DNA of 58,510 nt from Entamoeba histolytica HM-1:IMSS (Eukaryota > Evosea > Mastigamoebida > Endamoebidae): the NCBI RefSeq assembly GCF_000208925.1, contig NW_001914896.1:1-58510 (forward strand). Direction: 5' to 3'. Below, piece by piece: positions 1-11,245 of this stretch. The position numbers and the translations under genes were made by a program. Below the pieces are notes generated by a model. It saw only the letters and a list, made by a program, of their open reading frames with translations. It had not been told where the DNA came from and ran no database searches. Numbering within the stretch: position 1 is the first letter of the stretch; every line of letters begins with the position of its first letter.

Positions 1-2050
1 TTCACAGAAGACTTAACATGATTAATGAATCATTTAAAATCAGTAGCAACCAATGGGGATGTAAATTACAATCTTTAGCTGCTAAAGAAGGAATAATTAA
101 TAGTTATATGATGAAGCAGCAAAAAGAAGAGAATACCCAAAATATGTGGAGTCATATTATGACATTAAGAAAGCATATGACACAGTAAACCACGAATAGG
201 TAATTGAATCATTAAAATATTTTAATTATGAGTTTGTCATCATTGACATTATTGAAAGTATGATGACTAGATGGAAGATATTCATCGGTTATAAATTTAA
301 TGAATATCTAGGATGTATTAAATTAAATAGATGAATTTTACAATGTGATTCCTTATCAAATCTACTCTTCATCATTCAGATGAATGTAATTTCTCAAATC
401 ATCGAAGAGAAATTCCCAAAATCAAATCACACTTTATATATGGATGATTTGAGAATAATGACACAAAGTAGTGAAGAAATGGGAATAATTAACAATGAAA
501 TTAAGGAAATAATAAGTTACATATTGAAATGAATGAGAAAAAGTCAGGAATGGTATTAAAAACATTAAAGAAATACCAAATGGAATGCAAAACATCCCCG
601 TAGTTGAAGGTGAGGACTTGTATAAATACTTAGGAATATGGTAGTCCGACGAAATTGATGACACCTTCAATTGTAAATCCATCAAAGAAAAAATGATGAA
701 AAAGATGGAAGAAATAAACAGTGATGAAAGTAGTAATAGAAGATATATTACCAGAATAAACACGGAAGTAATCCCTATCTTCAGATATTCAGCATCAGTT
801 GTAAATTTGAAAGTAACTTAGACAAAATTGATTTGGAAATAAGAAAATATTTAAGAAAGGCAAAATACATTGGTGAAACTCCAAAGATCGATTGTATGTC
901 CCTCTAGAAGAAATGGGTGAAGGATTAATAAATATAAGGGATGAATATGTTAATGAATTAGTAAGAACAGTGATGTACTACTGTACCAGAGAAAGTGAAA
1001 TTGGAAATAACATATTAGATAGATGGTACAGTAAGAATGGAATATTGAATAGAATTAAAAACATTAAGTCATAAAATCCCAGAAACAAAAATAGAAGAAA
1101 TAATAAATGAAGGGATAGAAAAGAAAAAAGAAAAGAAGTAGTAGTAGAAATAAAAAAATTATTGACCAACCAATACATCAAAAAATAGAAGTCCCATCAA
1201 ATAAGCGGACACTTCAGAAGATGGTTCGAGTCAAAAGGAGTAGATAAAAATACTACAGTGAAAACATGGAAGTCCATCAATATTAAAAAGAATGCATTTC
1301 TCCAATTAACTAAAATGCAAGATGGAGCAATATTTTGTGGGTATAAAAAATCAAAAATAATGAAAAATGAAAGATTGAAATACTCCACAATATGTAAAGA
1401 CAAGATAGCTACAGTAGAACACATTCTACTATCTTGTATTTATCATAAAAATCACAAATGGAGAAACATGACAATATTGGCATTATAATATGGGAGGGAT
1501 TAATAAGAAAATACACTGGAAACAAGCAATATAAAAAACCTCCATATGAAACAATGTTCCAATATAAAGACATCACTATGATATGTAACAAACAAATCAT
1601 GCCTAAAAGTGAATGACAATACCACAAAATACTAGACATATATGTATTAGATAAAATGAATAAAACTAGTCTATTATTTGATATGACTATTGTGACTTAC
1701 CACAATATTAATTGAGTGTATTGGAAGAAAAGAAATAAGTACAATTAATTAAAGAATAGACTAATGAAAATAGAAAAATTAAAAGATGTCAGAATAATTC
1801 CAGTAGTAATTTCAATCAATGGATTAATAAATAAAGAAAGTAATAAATTAATTAAAGAATTAAAAATTGAAATTGACATTGAGAAAGAAACTAAAAACCT
1901 CGTAATAAAAAACATGAATGATGTCATGGAATACTGCGGAGATCACAACCAAACATACTCCGTAGAGCTACTAGAAGAAGAAGACGAAGGGATGGGATTA
2001 GTCTCCCCTGAGCCAGGAAGAATAGAAGCTAGTTCTATTAATACTTAATT
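1..2050 (+). mobile_element. Decayed LINE retrotransposon (EhLINE-like), 5' end outside window
   Basis: Remnant of a non-LTR retrotransposon on the + strand, broken by many stops and frameshifts. Around 160-215 a frame reads YYDIKKAYDTVNHE, reverse-transcriptase motif A; at about 436-465 another reads LYMDDLRIMTQS, the YxDD catalytic motif C. Residues at 892-1074 (LEEMGEGLINIRDE) match the RT C-terminal region of the LINE at 47-51 kb. The block at 1258-1488 contains a ruined CCHC zinc finger (its first Cys is Ser) before IATVEHILLSC. The tail at 1764-2048 (IIPVVISINGLINKES) matches the end of the restriction-like endonuclease domain. Entamoeba LINEs are known to combine RT with an R4-type endonuclease. 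Too damaged to encode an active protein. The 3' boundary near 2050-2070 is approximate; no target-site duplication can be tested because the 5' end is missing. Confidence 0.9.
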
Positions 2051-2189
2051 AATTGCTTTTATTATTAAAAAAAAATTAAAAGAAAGAAAAGGAGTAAGGA
2101 ATAATTTTTGTTATTTTAAGGAATGATAAAAATAACATTATTAGAGTCGAAACTTAAAAATAAAGAAACTAATTAATTTATTTCATCAT

Positions 2190-2705
2190 ATGCCATTCTG
2201 TAGTTCTTGCGGAACAAAATTAAATGATGGTGCTAAATTTTGTCCAAATTGTGGTGCTAAAGTTTCAATAACAGAAACAACAACACCAAAATTCCAAGAA
2301 ATTAAAGAAGTAAAAATTGAAGAAAAAGCAGCACCAGTTGAAATGAAAAAGACAGTAGCAGAAGAACACACTATTTCTACTGCAACTACAGAAGCACCAA
2401 AACAATCGTTTACAGAAAATGTTACAATTAAAGTTTGTCATGGATGTGGTAAGCCATTTGAATTAACACAAGCCAAAGAAATATTTGGACATATATATCA
2501 TAATGAATGTTTTAAATGTCATATTTGTGGTCAAAAACTTTTTAGTTTTGCTAAATTTTACAATGATAATGGAGAAATAATGTGTCATCCATGTATGTTA
2601 AAGAGAGTCCCAAAATGTGCTAAATGTGGAAAACCATTAGTTGGTAATTTTGTTACTTGTGGAGGAAGAAATTGGCATAAAGAATGTGTCCCAGAAAATC
2701 TCTAA
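2190..2705 (+). CDS. Zinc-ribbon and LIM domain protein, 171 aa
   Basis: Small double zinc-binding protein. An N-terminal zinc ribbon uses C4, C7, C18 and C21. A linker of about 55 residues rich in E, K, T and A follows. A complete LIM domain begins at C83-x2-C86, continues H104-x2-C107-x2-C110-x2-C113, and closes with C132-x2-C135. A second, half LIM unit (C143-x2-C146, H163-x2-C166) ends the protein without its second zinc module. LIM domains are protein-protein contact modules, often linked to actin and signalling; Entamoeba has a family of small LIM-only proteins, some tied to membranes. Combining a bacterial-looking zinc ribbon with LIM suggests an adaptor rather than an enzyme. The first ATG of the open frame is used, about 140 bp past the LINE remnant. 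The partner and location cannot be read from sequence. Confidence 0.9.
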   Translation: MPFCSSCGTKLNDGAKFCPNCGAKVSITETTTPKFQEIKEVKIEEKAAPVEMKKTVAEEHTISTATTEAPKQSFTENVTIKVCHGCGKPFELTQAKEIFGHIYHNECFKCHICGQKLFSFAKFYNDNGEIMCHPCMLKRVPKCAKCGKPLVGNFVTCGGRNWHKECVPENL

Positions 2706-2925
2706 GACATTAATTTATTCAATTTTTATTAAATAAAATTAATAAACTAATAGATTTTAATCGTTTTTAAATCTTTTATTTTTATATATCATTATTTTAT
2801 AATAAATTTCTTTGTTTTTAACTATTTCTTTTTCTTTTTTTTTAAATTCTTCTTATTGTTTAAATAAAAATTTAATAAAGTTTAATTAATTTTGAAACTA
2901 TTAAAAACGATATTTGAATTGAAAT

Positions 2926-5900
2926 TTAAAAGAGTCTTTCAAATCTTCTTCTTTTAATAAATAACTTATGAAGATAAATTGTTAAAAGAACAATTACTAT
3001 GATAATAAGAATAATACAAATAACTGATGGTATCATAATTAACCAAATTGTGTTTGAATTATTTTGGTTATTAGTATCTTCATAAGGGCATTGATAATCA
3101 TTAATGTCTTTAATTAATGCCATATATTTATCACAAACAATTGTTAAATACATATTTGTAATTGGTTGTAAAGAGTCATTTCTTTTAAACGTTTTGACAG
3201 TATCCAATGGTGGAAATTCATCAGCCTTTAATATGTAATATTTATCAAATAAAGGATCAGGAAGATAAATAAGAGTATTATCTAAAGTAGTTGTACCATT
3301 TTGTAATAATGAAATAAATAAGAAATCATTATGAGTAGGAATAATAATAAATAATTTAATATTAAGATATTTACTTTCAATTGTATCTTTAAGATATAAA
3401 TGTAATGTTGAAGCTTCTATTTGAAGAATTCTACCACTACTATAAGTAAATATATCATAGTTTATTCCTGTAATGTATTTAACTTCATAATCATATAATT
3501 CTATTTCTATATTATTTTCTTTTGTAATATTAATAATTCCTACATAAATCTCTTTAAATGAACAACTCTCATCTATTGTTATTTTCTCACAAGTAATTCT
3601 TCCATTAAATTTATGTTTTCCAAAAATATTAATTTCATTTGCTTCTATAGTTTCATTAATTATTTCAGATGTTGATGCATAAATTAAATGACAATTAACT
3701 CCAGTACAAGGGCAGTTTGTACTATTCCATTTATTATTATTATATTTACAATAAATTTGTTTTCTTTTTACTTCTTGAGTTGCTAATATTGCTTTGTCTT
3801 CATCAACATATCCTCTTTTTAATAATTTTATATCAATTCCATTTTGAATAGTTTCAAGTAATACTCCATTATCATTTCCTTTATATTCAAAACTTTCAAC
3901 AGAAAATACTTTTCCATCTGTCATAGTCATTAATGGATTATTAAATCCTTGAGTTTCTAATATAAATGTTTTTCCATTTATTCCATTTGGTAAATAGACA
4001 TGAGACATTGAAATATTGATATTGATATTATTATATTGATTCTGAGACAGCGTTATTAAATTTTTATTTCCAGTAATATTTAATTGTCCATTTTCTTGTT
4101 TTCCAATAATAAGGTCTGAAGTACTACTAATACTACATTTAGAATAAACATGTTTTAAATTCATTTTTACATCAGTGTGTATTGTATATGATTTTTTTGT
4201 TAATGGTGACACTGAAAGTTCTATAAATCCATTGCCAGTAAATCTGATAAAACTTTGAGGTTCAAATGACTTAATATTAGTTAATGAATGAATGGAAATA
4301 ATAGCATTATTATCTGTTTTAATATTATGGAAAGTACCATATATTGTTGTTATATTATTTAGATTTTTTGCTTCTATAATACATCCATTATCACTATATT
4401 TTAATGTATTGTCTGAGAAACCACATGGACAATGAGGTTGGGTGTATCCTCTAGAAGAATTTATTGGTGATTCATAGACATTATAAACACATGTTTGAGT
4501 TGGACATTGATATAGTTTTGATGGATTGTTACATAAAAGAACTATCTTTTTAGAACAAGTTAATTCATAATCAAATATTGCTTCTGTTGATGTGGGTTGA
4601 TTGTTAAAATAAAGAATTGGCTCATTAACTATTTGAATCAATTCAAAACATTGATGTAATGGAAATGAAGAAATAACAGAATTATAAAGATTGACTATAG
4701 ATGGATTATCTAAAATAATTGGTATAGTTTGTTGATTAATATATTTTATAGTAGTCATATTCATATAAAATAATCCTCTTTTATTTAAATTAATCAAAGA
4801 GTTATTTAACACTAATTCTAATGGATTAAAAGTTTTACTTATTGATATATATTTAACATCACAATGAACATTAAATAAATCATTGACGTATAACTTACCT
4901 TCTCTTTGACGTAATACACCAAATCCATTAACTAAGTGACTGTTTACTAATCCATCAAGTTGTAATATAGTTGATGGTTCAATATAAATACTCTCTATAA
5001 CACTAGAAGAAGTATAAATATGACTATTAGCTTTTATTTTAAGTTCAACAGAAATATTCATATTATCACTCTTGATAACACTCTCTTTCTCAATAATCAC
5101 TTCATAAGCATCAATTTTACCATTAACTTCATTTGTACCAATAATATAAGAACATCCCATTTTATCTGTGTTTTGACAAGGACAAAATGTTGTTGTACTT
5201 TTAGATAAATCAAATGACTTTGGATTTGTAATGTCTCGTGAAATAACATAACAATAATCACTTACGCCATATTTCCCACATTTTACTTCTGAAACTCCAT
5301 TGTTTCCATTTGACACAATTAAATGATCATTACAACTAAATAAAATATTTCCAACAATATTAGTATGGTCAAATCCATTTTTAACAAAAATTAAATCAAT
5401 TGTATTGACTGTTGATTGACAAACACTATTACTAATTAAAACCTCCTTATTTAAATTTAATGAATTTATTCTTTCAGTCTTAATTATAATTTCATTTGGA
5501 CTTATATCGCATTGGTTGTCAAAAGTAATGCTTTTAATGTTAATTTCTTTCACTTCAATTCTACAATCTATTGTAACTTTTATTAAATCACAATTAATTT
5601 TATCACTATTAATACGACTAAACGTATTCATTTCTATAGAGTTAACATCAATTAAATCACTTTCAATAATACCATTAACACTCAGTTTGATTGTTGCTTG
5701 TTTTCCAATAATATTTTTACTATACACTTTATTATTAAAAAACTGTACGTTACTTCCATTACCAAGTAGTATTAAACCAAAATTATTATCATTCCCATTT
5801 AATAATATCTTTTCTACTTTACTTGATACCCATAATTCTTTTAATGATACAGAACTAATAAACATAGTATCATCAATGACTCCTCTACAATTCTTATAAC

Positions 5901-8193
5901 ATTTATTCTTTCTATTTGAGCAATAATATCCTTCATCTTTTTTTTCTGAAATTAGACAGCGATCAACTAAACATCTATTGATATTATTAATACTCCATTC
6001 TTGAAAATCAATCTCTTCACCTTTTTCTTGCCAAGATTCATTAAATGTTTGTGATGATACTCCCATTAAGTTACATGTTAATTTCAATTCATTTGGTAAT
6101 ACAACAAATGAAGATAATGTTGGGACAGAAAAGTCTATATACAGTTGGTTATTACAATTTTGTGCTGAAGCTATTTGAATATGTGGTGATTTAAAATCCA
6201 AAGGATTTATATGAATAGATGAATTACATTGTAATTCATTAAATATAAGTAATGGAGAATTTATTGTATTAATTAATGCAGAAACTGTTAGTTCATGAAT
6301 AGTAAAACTCATTTGTTTTGCTAATGTAATATTATACAATCCATCAATAATGTCTACTCGTTCTGCTTCTAAATATCCACTATAACCTCTCGAAAAGGTA
6401 ACATGACCAGATGAAATAACATAAGGAATAGTCATTTTATTTAAAATTAATAATTCTGAAGATGAAAGTATTTTATTAATAGAAACTGAATTAGGAACAT
6501 CTACTTCTATTGTACCATCAAATTTTAATTCATTAGAATTAAACCATTCTAAGAATAGCCTAGGTGTAGATTCTAAAATAAGTTGGTTAATAGAACAATC
6601 CCAAAATACACCAACATAATCCGTATCATAATAAATATTCTTCATGTATGCTTTATTAGAATAAAACATATAAAATTCTCTAATTTGTAAATCTAAAGCA
6701 TTAAATTGTATTGTATTTACAGATGATATAAACCAAATTGTAGAATTAACAATAGATAAGATATTAATTTGAGAGTCTTGAAGATAGTTATTTCTATATC
6801 CTGTAAGTCTTTCTAAATTATCAAATTTTAATAATTCTGATATTACTGACTTTACAATAAAAAATGTACTTTTACTAAATTCAAAGTAATTTGTTATTAT
6901 ATTACTAATACTCCATACAGAACTTGAAGTAATATACAATTTACTACAATTAATGCTATTGATATCTGATTGAACAAGGACTGAATCTAATTTGAAATTT
7001 AAGCAAGTAATATTATCAATAGTATTGAATGCTTTTTTTTGATTGACAAAGAGAGGAGAAATGATTTTAAATTCATTTTTAATATTAAAATTAGTAAAAT
7101 TAGTTAATACTGAAATTTGTTGACTCGAAACAAAAGAAGTAGCGTTAATAAAATTCATATTTCCCATTATACCAGTATATGTCATATAAACATTTCCTAA
7201 TTGACTATTACTAATAGTCTTAGTAAAATATCCTCCATATGAATCTATTCTTGAAGTGTGAAGAAAAAGAACTTCACCATTAATATATCCATTATTAATT
7301 TCTAATTTATTTAATTGAACATCATATAATCCAAATAATATACTATTTGAATCAACAATCAATGTTTCTATTTTTTTTGTATTTGATATTCTTTCCATTT
7401 GTACCCCATCAAGATGTAATGAGTATTTGGTTTTAAATTTATTAAGGTCATCCATATTATATACCCTTGGTACCTTTAACCGAACAATACAGTTACTATC
7501 AGTTGGACATGGACATAAATTAAATAATTTTGAATTATTTGTTCCAAACCACCAATGAGAAGAATTTCCATATGTAATACATTCTATTGTTGGGGTATAA
7601 CTTTTTATCTCATTTTGCTTATCTGATATGTATATTGTGTTGTATTTAATCTTATAATAATACCCTGAACATACTTTTATATTTTCATTAATAGCAAGTG
7701 ATGGTGTTCGATATATGTATTCCCCATTTGCTTGAGGACAAATGAAATTAATATTAAATATTGTGTAGTCACTCATTAGACGTGTTACTCCACTATCATA
7801 GTCAATTAATGTTCTAATTGTTATAGTCCTTGATAAAAAAGATTCTTCAATTTTCCAATTACTTTTTCTAATTGATAATTGTGTTAATTCAATATCATTC
7901 CTTTCAGTTGGTTCAAATATAAGTATTGATGAATCTAAACTAAATGAAGAATTACTACTTCCACCCAATCGTATTACCCCTTTATTTACAAGAACTTTCG
8001 AATTAATACAATTTTTAACCATAACAGTACCTTGTATATGTATATTAGGACATGATACGAATTGAATAAGACATCCCTCTTTACCATTAATAAAAATAGT
8101 TTCTTCAGTGTCCTTAAATGAAAGTTCTTTATCACACTCAATACCTTGTCCCAAAGAAACACAAAAGAGGATTATCAAAACAAAAATTACCAT
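2926..8193 (-). CDS. Giant type I membrane protein with Cys-Pro-Cys motifs, 1755 aa
   Basis: Very large predicted cell-surface protein. It starts with a signal peptide (MVIFVLIILFCVSLGQG, then C). Near the C-terminus is one transmembrane helix (IWLIMIPSVICIILIIIVIV...) followed by a short basic tail, RRRFERLF, so most of the protein faces outside. The ectodomain is rich in I, N, S and T and has many potential N-glycosylation sites and repetitive beta-strand-like stretches, suggesting a solenoid or beta-helix fold. A cysteine motif recurs: CPCPTDSNCIV, CPCQNTDKMGCSYI, CPCGFSDN...GCIIEA and CPCTGVNCHLIYA. The + strand giant protein at 15969 carries the same motif, so I infer one family. No catalytic domain is recognised. 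Its S/T/I-rich character recalls the Entamoeba STIRP adhesins, but this is a compositional resemblance only. Confidence 0.85.
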   Translation of the reverse strand: MVIFVLIILFCVSLGQGIECDKELSFKDTEETIFINGKEGCLIQFVSCPNIHIQGTVMVKNCINSKVLVNKGVIRLGGSSNSSFSLDSSILIFEPTERNDIELTQLSIRKSNWKIEESFLSRTITIRTLIDYDSGVTRLMSDYTIFNINFICPQANGEYIYRTPSLAINENIKVCSGYYYKIKYNTIYISDKQNEIKSYTPTIECITYGNSSHWWFGTNNSKLFNLCPCPTDSNCIVRLKVPRVYNMDDLNKFKTKYSLHLDGVQMERISNTKKIETLIVDSNSILFGLYDVQLNKLEINNGYINGEVLFLHTSRIDSYGGYFTKTISNSQLGNVYMTYTGIMGNMNFINATSFVSSQQISVLTNFTNFNIKNEFKIISPLFVNQKKAFNTIDNITCLNFKLDSVLVQSDINSINCSKLYITSSSVWSISNIITNYFEFSKSTFFIVKSVISELLKFDNLERLTGYRNNYLQDSQINILSIVNSTIWFISSVNTIQFNALDLQIREFYMFYSNKAYMKNIYYDTDYVGVFWDCSINQLILESTPRLFLEWFNSNELKFDGTIEVDVPNSVSINKILSSSELLILNKMTIPYVISSGHVTFSRGYSGYLEAERVDIIDGLYNITLAKQMSFTIHELTVSALINTINSPLLIFNELQCNSSIHINPLDFKSPHIQIASAQNCNNQLYIDFSVPTLSSFVVLPNELKLTCNLMGVSSQTFNESWQEKGEEIDFQEWSINNINRCLVDRCLISEKKDEGYYCSNRKNKCYKNCRGVIDDTMFISSVSLKELWVSSKVEKILLNGNDNNFGLILLGNGSNVQFFNNKVYSKNIIGKQATIKLSVNGIIESDLIDVNSIEMNTFSRINSDKINCDLIKVTIDCRIEVKEINIKSITFDNQCDISPNEIIIKTERINSLNLNKEVLISNSVCQSTVNTIDLIFVKNGFDHTNIVGNILFSCNDHLIVSNGNNGVSEVKCGKYGVSDYCYVISRDITNPKSFDLSKSTTTFCPCQNTDKMGCSYIIGTNEVNGKIDAYEVIIEKESVIKSDNMNISVELKIKANSHIYTSSSVIESIYIEPSTILQLDGLVNSHLVNGFGVLRQREGKLYVNDLFNVHCDVKYISISKTFNPLELVLNNSLINLNKRGLFYMNMTTIKYINQQTIPIILDNPSIVNLYNSVISSFPLHQCFELIQIVNEPILYFNNQPTSTEAIFDYELTCSKKIVLLCNNPSKLYQCPTQTCVYNVYESPINSSRGYTQPHCPCGFSDNTLKYSDNGCIIEAKNLNNITTIYGTFHNIKTDNNAIISIHSLTNIKSFEPQSFIRFTGNGFIELSVSPLTKKSYTIHTDVKMNLKHVYSKCSISSTSDLIIGKQENGQLNITGNKNLITLSQNQYNNININISMSHVYLPNGINGKTFILETQGFNNPLMTMTDGKVFSVESFEYKGNDNGVLLETIQNGIDIKLLKRGYVDEDKAILATQEVKRKQIYCKYNNNKWNSTNCPCTGVNCHLIYASTSEIINETIEANEINIFGKHKFNGRITCEKITIDESCSFKEIYVGIINITKENNIEIELYDYEVKYITGINYDIFTYSSGRILQIEASTLHLYLKDTIESKYLNIKLFIIIPTHNDFLFISLLQNGTTTLDNTLIYLPDPLFDKYYILKADEFPPLDTVKTFKRNDSLQPITNMYLTIVCDKYMALIKDINDYQCPYEDTNNQNNSNTIWLIMIPSVICIILIIIVIVLLTIYLHKLFIKRRRFERLF

Positions 8194-8276
8194 CTCAAAT
8201 TTTTTAGTTTAACTTTTTTCTTGATTTTGTGATGAAACAATCTTGAGTATTTTTCATAATTTTTTGTTATAAATAA

Positions 8277-10467
8277 TTAAATTAATACCATATCTCTCCC
8301 TATGGAAGAAGTATTAATTACGAATTGTTTAAATGGTGAAAAGTCCATCATTGGCCCAGATGCTTTAAATGTTTCAATAGCTGTTTTAAGGATATTAATT
8401 TTTTTTTCTTTGTCTTGAGTTTGTAAAATAACTCCTGAAATTTTTTGTAAACAAGAAACAATATCACCCATTGTCCAATCCTTGGTTTTTAACGAAAAAT
8501 TACTCCATGTCATTGAACACATAGTAGACAAAACTTCCTCTTTATCATTGTCAGAAGGTAATCCTAAATAGATCCAATCACCTAACCTTCCTCCTCTCAA
8601 CAATGCTGGGTCTATTAAATCTGGACGATTGGAAAGAGCAACAACAGCAGTCTTTCTTTCAGCAACTCCATCTAACATTGTTAACAATGTATTAACAACA
8701 GAATCAGTCTTCTCTCCATCTCTTCGATGCCCCAATGAATCAAAATCATCGAAAACAATAAGGTCTACTGTTTCATCAAATAATTCTCTAACGTTTCTTT
8801 CAGACTCTCCAACATACTTACTAAGTAATTCTGACCCACGAATAATTTTGATATTCAGCCAAGAATGATGATAACAAAAATCTTCAACCAATGTTGTTTT
8901 TCCACATCCACTCGGTCCATATAATAAAATCCCAGATGGTTTTAATGGTTGAATTGGATGGCTCATACTAAGAATTACTTCTTCTAATTTCTTTCGTTGT
9001 TCAATATATCCAAAAATTTTCTTTTCTTGAAAAATAGTATGACTTTGTTTATTTTCTTTAATTTGGATAGTACTTATTACAAATTCTACAGAAGGATAGA
9101 ACAATGATATAATTGGAAGATGGAACCTTTCACAATCTTCAATAAATCTTTGAGTCGTACTAATAACAGAATCTGTTGCCTTATTAGTTCTAATAAACAT
9201 AACAATTGTAGGTTCTTTTTTTATTTCAATAAATTGTTTAGTAAGTAATGGCGATGTTATTGATTCTAATGATATTACACAATAATTGTAAAAGTTAAAA
9301 TGAAAGGGAAAGATTGATAATCTGAAAAGAATAGAAAAGACATCCAAACAAAAAGAAACATTTCCAGACAATGAAAGAGATAATGACAATTGATGGTCAA
9401 TAGCATAATGAAATAATTGAAGATTGTTTTTTGAAATAAGATGAATAGAATCATTTAATTTAATTACTGAAGGTAGTAATGGTTTTAAACTCGAAAAAGT
9501 TGATTTAAAGGAATAACCAGTATCTACTATGAAACGTGTTGTTTTTGAAATAAAACCAAGTTGTGAAGATGTCAACACAACTGGAATAGAATTAATATAA
9601 ATGGGTAATGAATTGAAAATTGGTACACAACGCTGGAAAAATGATCCCACACATATTTGTGAAGAAATGTGTACCCAAGGTAAAACTGTATTGGGAATAT
9701 TTATAAATAACACAGAGATTTTTGAGAGATGTGTCAATTTAAAATATGAGGCTATTAAGGGTGAAATAAGAATGATAGAAGAAGAGATGTTCAATGGCTC
9801 AATTTCAAAAACTGATGGTTGTTTTGTACATAATTGCACATACCTTGAATTTTTGTAAAACAATGAACTTAGTCCAACACTCGTATTTAAAGAAGAGTCA
9901 ATCATTACCTGAAGTTCAAGCTCATGTTGAAACAAAACTGATAATGTTGTATGACTATCACAAATATAAAATGTATCAAAATTATTAATTTGACTTTGAT
10001 CAATTGAATCAACATGAAAAGGTTCACCACAAATTGATACAAGATCATTTTGACGAAATAAACATGGGAAATTTAAAAGTTCTTTTCTTAGTTTATTTGT
10101 TAATCGTTTCTACTGAAATAAGTTATTAACAAAATTTGAAGAATTTCCATGGAAAACAAACAACTTGTTCAAATTGCTCATCAGACAAACAAGATAATGT
10201 TAGTTCTGTAATAGATGTTGGTAGTTTTTCTAGTTCATACAAAGAAGAAGTTATCTTCTTATTTATATTTATACCAAAACAAAAATAAGGAAACTCAATA
10301 AAATCAGCTTCATTTCTGGAGCCATTCCAATAAAAAGGTAAACAAAAAGATTCAGTAGAAAGTAAATACATTCCTACTCGATATATCCCTTCTTTTGGAA
10401 AAGTAATCTTATTTGTATCTATGTCTTTTGTATAAACAATAATATTTTCATTTATTAATTTTTTCAT
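8277..10467 (-). CDS. AAA+ ATPase, Pex1/Pex6/CDC48-like, 712 aa, one intron
   Basis: Two exons: 10467-10162 (102 codons) and 10109-8277, separated by a 52-nt GTTTGT...TAG intron; the frame joins cleanly as EQV|KRLTNKLRKE. Taken alone, the downstream ORF has no ATG start, so the upstream exon is needed. The C-terminal AAA domain has Walker A GPSGCGKT at about 500-507, a Walker B core LIVFDDFD at about 553-558, and the second region of homology RPDLIDPALLRGGR with both arginine fingers. The Walker B Glu is Asp (DD, not DE), which may lower hydrolysis. The preceding 240 residues look like a degenerate first AAA ring with no P-loop, as in Pex1/Pex6. Such ATPases unfold or extract proteins from membranes. 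Phrases such as ELLSKYVGESE and RPDLIDPALL favour the Pex1/Pex6 group, but NVL, AFG2 or CDC48 relatives are possible. Confidence 0.88.
10110..10161 (-). other. Spliceosomal intron, 52 nt, AAA ATPase gene
   Basis: On the minus strand it begins GTTTGTTTTCC and ends TTATTTCAGTAG, the Entamoeba donor and acceptor consensus. It is phase 0: codon GTT precedes it and AAA follows. Without removal the upstream frame hits a stop at 10126 and the downstream frame lacks an ATG. Confidence 0.88.
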
Positions 10468-10654
10468 TCTAATATTTTTAGTCCTAATTTTTAACTTTTT
10501 TAACTAATTTTATTTTACATAAAATTAATAGATTTTAGGAGTTTTTCTTCAGTAACAAAAATAATAAAATATTATAGATTTAATATAGTTTAATAATAAG
10601 TTAGGTAAACCCTCTCAGAAAAATTAAGTTCTAGATTACTCACAGCTTCCAAAG

Positions 10655-10964
10655 ATGGTTTGTTCACAACGTTGTTCTTTTTCAATTTTCTTATCAAAAC
10701 TTATCATTTTAGCCATTAATCGAAGTTGACCTTTTGAATCCAACTGCTGCTTCTGAAGCTAAAGCCCACAAGATGAAGAGATTAGTTCCAACCCCAAACA
10801 GCTATTTCCTTGAAATTAAATGCCCAAAATGTGGAGCTACTACTACTACTTTCTCCCATGCCCATAGACAAATTCTTTGTCAAAAATGTGGACAACCACT
10901 TGGACAACCAACTGGTGGAAAATTAAAGCTTACTCAACAATGCAAATTCAGAATTAAGAAGTAA
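10655..10964 (+). CDS. RPS27: 40S ribosomal protein S27 (eS27), 84 aa, ATG-only first exon
   Basis: Zinc-binding protein of the small ribosomal subunit. Exon 1 is just the start codon (10655-10657). A 55-nt intron follows (10658-10712), and exon 2 (10713-10964) reads PLIEVDLLNPTAASEAK. Splicing gives 84 residues, the normal eukaryotic eS27 length, and restores the conserved MPL...DLL start. The zinc finger is CPKC...CQKC, with 14 residues between the pairs, followed by the family signature QPTGGKLKLTQQC. An unspliced reading would have to start at a TTG inside exon 2 and lose eight residues. An intron immediately after the start codon is a recurring arrangement in eukaryotic ribosomal protein genes and may help coordinate expression. 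Confidence 0.96.
10658..10712 (+). other. Intron directly after the S27 start codon, 55 nt
   Basis: GTTTGTTCAC at the donor, TTATCATTTTAG at the acceptor, phase 0 between the initiator ATG and the CCA (Pro2) codon. It is pyrimidine-rich throughout. Confidence 0.93.
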
Positions 10965-11245
10965 ATTAATTGACATTTTTGGGTGATTATTTATCATTGT
11001 TTTATATAACATTTATAAGAATATTATTTTTAGTTTTATTTTCAATAATTTCAATTAATAAAGAAAAAAACTTTTTGTTTTGAATAACTCAACGTATTAT
11101 AAAATCACACATTCATTTTATTTACTTTTGTTGTTTTTATCTGAAAGAAAACAACAAAAAATAAATAGAGAAAATAAAATAACTCGTCAAATATTTTTTT
11201 TTATAAGAAAAGTCAAAAACATTTTGAAATCTTTATTATTAGTAA

